The notes under the pieces were generated by a model. That model was not told the origin of the DNA, made no database searches, and was given only the letters and a program-made list of their open reading frames with translations. DNA of 64,000 nt from Xiashengella succiniciproducens (GTDB lineage: Bacteria > Bacteroidota > Bacteroidia > Bacteroidales > Marinilabiliaceae). Location: positions 682,001 to 746,000 of the forward strand of contig NZ_CP098400.1 of the NCBI RefSeq assembly GCF_023674465.1. The letters run 5' to 3'. A program made the position numbers and the translations under genes. Positions within the stretch are counted from its first letter, which is position 1; every line of letters begins with the position of its first letter. Below are positions 61,245 to 64,000 of the stretch, piece by piece.

Positions 61245-62738
61245 ATGAAAAAAGGCAGCGCCCATATCGTAACACTGGTTCAGCTACTGATCCTATGCGC
61301 CATGTTCTCAACGGCGTTTATGGTGTCCCGGGGCTTCTTTAACGACCTGCTTACCGCCAAACAATACGGTCTTGAAATCTGCGCTCTGTTTGGTACGGTT
61401 CTTCTGGCGCTCACCCTTATCGCCGCAGCACTTGTACTGCCTCCCGCGCAATCCAGGGCAGCCTGGATTGCAGGCACGGTCGGGTGCCTATTCGTGTTGA
61501 CATGCCATCCGGTATTTAAGTCCTTCTGGCATAGTTTAAAAAATAAGCTTCATTCCTTCTCAATACCCATGCGGGTATTGTGCTTGCTTGCCATCCTGCT
61601 TGTCGTTCTGGTTATAGGCTTTGGACTTTACACCATAAAAAAGGGCTCGGCAGACGGCAGAGTGCTCATTTGGCAGGTCACCAGTCAGCTGATAAAACAA
61701 AAACCCATAATGGGTCATGGTTCAGGTGCATTTGCAGCGTTGTATATGAATGAGCAGGCCAACTGGTTCGAAGCAGGCAAAGGAAGCGAAGTGCAATCTA
61801 TGGTGGCCGGCTCACCGGAAGCTCCCTTTAATGAAGTATTGAAGCTCTGGCTGGAAAAGGGCCTCCTTGCTGTTGTTCTGGCCGGTGCCCTACTGTATTT
61901 CTTGTTAAGAGACAAAAGTCTTCCAGCGGCCTCATCATGGCAAACAGACCAGGACCAAGAGCAATCATTTGATGGCCCAGTCCCAAACATTGGTGTCAAG
62001 GGTTCTTTGCTTGCCCTGTTGGTCTTCAGCTACTTCTCCTATCCCTTCGCTATCAGCTCCTTTGTTTTGCAGCTGGTCGTCTTGGTAGCACTCTTAGCAG
62101 GAGCAAGCACGCAATTATTTAGTATTACTGGATCAAGAGCGCTGTTTCTGACTTTACCGACAGCTTTTGCAATTATCATAGTCTCTGTCTATTTTCTCCC
62201 TCAACGTCAGGCGCATTATCAAGCGATGAAGATCTGGAATCAAGCAGATCAGTTATACTACTTAACAGCTTACAAAGCATCCGTAGCAGCCTACCAGGAA
62301 ACATTCCCTCAATTACAAAATAACGGACTTTTCCTTCAGATGTATGGCAAAGCACTCAGTATGACCGAGAAGCACGAAGAAAGCAACAAAGTACTTATTC
62401 TTGCTCAAAAGTACCTCAGCAGTCAAATCATCCAAAATACGCTTGGCGACAACCATAAAGCACTGGGCAACTTTGAAGCTGCAGAAAAGGCTTATCGTAA
62501 AAGTAGCCTAATGATTCCTTCTTCATTGCTGCCCAAATACCTGGCTGCTAAACTATTTATAGATAGCGACCAGCTCAATAAAGCAAAACAAACCGCAGAT
62601 GATATTCTCAAAAGCACAATAAAAGTTGAGTCATCAGCAACTAGAGAAATAATGAATGAAATGAACGAAATAGTTACAAAGAGTTTAACGGAGAAGACAC
62701 ACAGGCACACAGAGGAAAAAACAATAAAGCCTCAGTAA
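61245..62738 (+). CDS. O-antigen-ligase-like protein with TPRs, mosaic and internally deleted (ligase 3)
   Basis: 497 residues. It shares the 156-residue deletion after Leu58 with ligase 1. From 61245 to about 62070 it follows ligase 1, from about 62070 to 62430 ligase 2 (STQLFSITGSRALFLTL..; YYLTAYKASVAAYQETFPQL), then ligase 1 again (KLFIDSDQLNKAKQTADDIL). The end differs from both (SLTEKTHRHTEEKTIKPQ), running into the upstream part of repeat R2. It is probably impaired by the loss of membrane helices. Confidence 0.75.
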   Translation: MKKGSAHIVTLVQLLILCAMFSTAFMVSRGFFNDLLTAKQYGLEICALFGTVLLALTLIAAALVLPPAQSRAAWIAGTVGCLFVLTCHPVFKSFWHSLKNKLHSFSIPMRVLCLLAILLVVLVIGFGLYTIKKGSADGRVLIWQVTSQLIKQKPIMGHGSGAFAALYMNEQANWFEAGKGSEVQSMVAGSPEAPFNEVLKLWLEKGLLAVVLAGALLYFLLRDKSLPAASSWQTDQDQEQSFDGPVPNIGVKGSLLALLVFSYFSYPFAISSFVLQLVVLVALLAGASTQLFSITGSRALFLTLPTAFAIIIVSVYFLPQRQAHYQAMKIWNQADQLYYLTAYKASVAAYQETFPQLQNNGLFLQMYGKALSMTEKHEESNKVLILAQKYLSSQIIQNTLGDNHKALGNFEAAEKAYRKSSLMIPSSLLPKYLAAKLFIDSDQLNKAKQTADDILKSTIKVESSATREIMNEMNEIVTKSLTEKTHRHTEEKTIKPQ

Positions 62739-62783
62739 AACTCCGTGTTTCCACCGTTCTCTCCGTGCAACAAATGGGAAAAA

Positions 62784-63010
62784 GAAGAGGAAGCCCCTGT
62801 GCTGCGACGCCCATGCTTCCTCTTCCGACTCCCTCCAAACTTAAAAAAGAAAGGAGGTTTGAATGATGACGTAAAGATAATAATTTCGAAAAGACACAGG
62901 ATTACGAACCGTGATATTTCGAAAAAATGCTACTGCAAGGCAGTAGGGCATTTAAGTTAAGTTTAGAAAACGAATAGCTGTTTATTATCAGCAGCGAATC
63001 TTTACATGAT
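62784..63010 (+). ncRNA. Conserved multi-hairpin leader, copy 4
   Basis: Stem-loop 1 is at 62784-62825 and stem-loop 2 at 62832-62857 (CCTCC/GGAGG). The third hairpin AATGC-TACTGC-AAG-GCAGTA-GGGCATT (62927-62953) is perfect in its core; copy 2 has a mismatch there. The loop of stem-loop 1 differs from copy 2 (CCCTGTGCTGCGACGCCCAT), although flanking sequence is nearly identical. This suggests that the loop changes fast. Confidence 0.6.
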
Positions 63011-63024
63011 TAAAATTTATAATA

Positions 63025-63279
63025 ATGAAAAAGAAAATTATTTTCGCAATAGCAACAAGTTTTTTCGCAGTAGCGACTGTGTTTAATATGAATCTGTTAC
63101 AATCAAGCAATGCCGGTGATGTTTCACTTGAAAGTATTGCGATAATGGCGCAGGCTCAATATGCAGGAGAAACTGTGCCTGGATATACTAACGCTGAGAA
63201 TACCGTATGTAGTATTCCGGGCGGAATGTGTGATGTTAGTGCGCAAAATCCCTGTCAGGCAGGATATGACTGCGATTAA
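63025..63279 (+). CDS. NVEALA-like secreted Cys-rich peptide (peptide 6)
   Basis: 84 residues with an intact start (MKKKIIFAIATSFFAVATVF). The motif GDVSLESIAIMAQAQ lies at about 31-45, and the tail YAGETVPGYTNAENTVCSIP continues GGMCDVSAQNPCQAGYDCD with four Cys. It is the functional version of peptide 2. The signal segment predicts export, and the motif region ends near where a leader could be cleaved. Confidence 0.8.
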   Translation: MKKKIIFAIATSFFAVATVFNMNLLQSSNAGDVSLESIAIMAQAQYAGETVPGYTNAENTVCSIPGGMCDVSAQNPCQAGYDCD

Positions 63280-63291
63280 TAATTTTTATCT

Positions 63292-63314
63292 GGTCGCCGG
63301 TGTTTCCGGCGACC
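63292..63314 (+). terminator. Hairpin after peptide 6
   Basis: GGTCGCCGG-TGTTT-CCGGCGACC, identical to the hairpin at 48381-48403 and in the same place relative to the peptide and propeller genes. Confidence 0.65.
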
Positions 63315-63357
63315 ATATACTCAAAAATTAGAAATTAATTCTTAATTAAACCCTGAT

Positions 63358-64000
63358 ATGCTTAAAAAGATGCGAACATTTTTATTTTTTTCAATAATTG
63401 TTGGGATTTCTATTATCTCAGTTTCTTGTAATAATAGGTCCCATAAAGAAAACGAGTATGAAACCATATCAATAACCCCTTCAAACAAACAGCTACCAAT
63501 GTCGCAATTTATTGGTCAAATTGAATATATTAAACTCACAACACCCAAGGGAATGGCTTTAGGGAACATTGAAAAGGTTATTGTACACGATGATCTCTTT
63601 TTTGTTCGCCATGGCTCATCAAATCCTTCCGTGTCAGTGTTTAATAGTGAAGGGGAATTTCAATATAATATTGGAAAGCAAGGCAGAGGTCCGGGTGAAT
63701 ATGTTGCATTAAATGATTTTAATATAGATAGGACGCAAAAAACGGTTATTATAATGGATTTAATGCTGCAGAAAATGCATTTTTATAATCTTGACGGTGC
63801 ATACGTAAGGTCAGATGCATTACCCATACATGCTTTGAAATTTTCATCTTTAAAGAATGGTGATTATATTTTCTGGGTTGGAAATCTATACAATGAAGTA
63901 ATGAATAAGAATGAGACGACTTTGTGGAATCTCTATGTTGTCAATCCGGATTTGAGTATTAAAGAAAAACATCTTGAGGTTACAAAAGAATTCATGAGTG
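63358..64000 (+). CDS. 6-bladed beta-propeller lipoprotein, partial (propeller 3')
   Basis: 214 codons are visible before the window edge, identical in sequence to propeller 3 (signal, lipobox SVSC, GRGPGEYVALNDF blade). The right end of the gene is outside the window. Confidence 0.85.
   Translation, partial: MLKKMRTFLFFSIIVGISIISVSCNNRSHKENEYETISITPSNKQLPMSQFIGQIEYIKLTTPKGMALGNIEKVIVHDDLFFVRHGSSNPSVSVFNSEGEFQYNIGKQGRGPGEYVALNDFNIDRTQKTVIIMDLMLQKMHFYNLDGAYVRSDALPIHALKFSSLKNGDYIFWVGNLYNEVMNKNETTLWNLYVVNPDLSIKEKHLEVTKEFMS

Larger units (their letters stand above)
62733..64000. repeat. Long direct repeat R2, copy 2 (continues past the window)
   Basis: Partner of 47821-49089 (offset 14,911-14,912). 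It starts near the end of ligase 3 and runs through leader, peptide 6 and propeller 3'. Its right border lies outside the window. Confidence 0.9.

Overview
The window reads as chromosome from a member of the Bacteroidota, probably Bacteroidales or a near relative. The signs are a family of short secreted NVEALA-like peptides, 6-bladed beta-propeller lipoproteins, lipoboxes ending in SC or GC, TAnnTTTG-type -7 promoter motifs, collagen-like and TonB-C lipoproteins, and many Bacteroidota-type IS elements. The order and genus are not determined. No rRNA or tRNA gene was recognised.

Region 1 (1-13,100) is a mobile defence region. It holds the edge of an IS21 element, a type II R-M operon with controller protein, C5 methyltransferase and PD-(D/E)XK nuclease (646-3386), and a group II intron with its reverse transcriptase (about 3757-5669). 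A second R-M operon has a BglII-family nuclease and a probable N4-cytosine methyltransferase (5696-7275). An IS91-like HUH element with an overlapping tyrosine recombinase follows (7850-about 10190), then a stand-alone defence-type reverse transcriptase (10225-12039) and a TonB-C lipoprotein-like gene. Gene blocks are separated by long imperfect inverted repeats resembling integron attC sites. The group II intron sits inside one of them.

Region 2 (13,300-36,200) looks like ordinary chromosome. It has a BASS-type transporter, an esterase, a collagen-like lipoprotein, and a MacAB-like ABC exporter operon divergent from a sigma54-type response regulator and its kinase. A TPR histidine kinase, an SDR oxidoreductase, two VOC proteins and a TolC/RND/adaptor efflux operon complete it.

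Region 3 (36,200-64,000) is a heavily duplicated array. A module recurs: a small peptide gene (signal segment, DVSLESIAIMAQAQ-like motif, variable Cys-rich tail), a hairpin, a beta-propeller lipoprotein, a thioredoxin-like lipoprotein with a CxPC motif, an O-antigen-ligase-like membrane protein with C-terminal TPRs, and a conserved multi-hairpin leader before the next peptide. Six peptide loci, six propeller genes, several thioredoxin-like genes and three ligase genes are visible. Many are mosaics or broken by frameshifts, nonsense changes or IS elements (IS4, IS3, IS110, IS1380). The array is under active duplication, conversion and decay. It is the best candidate here for an undescribed system: secreted, variable, Cys-rich peptides with their own redox, envelope-receptor and ligase-like partners. 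That functional reading is inference.
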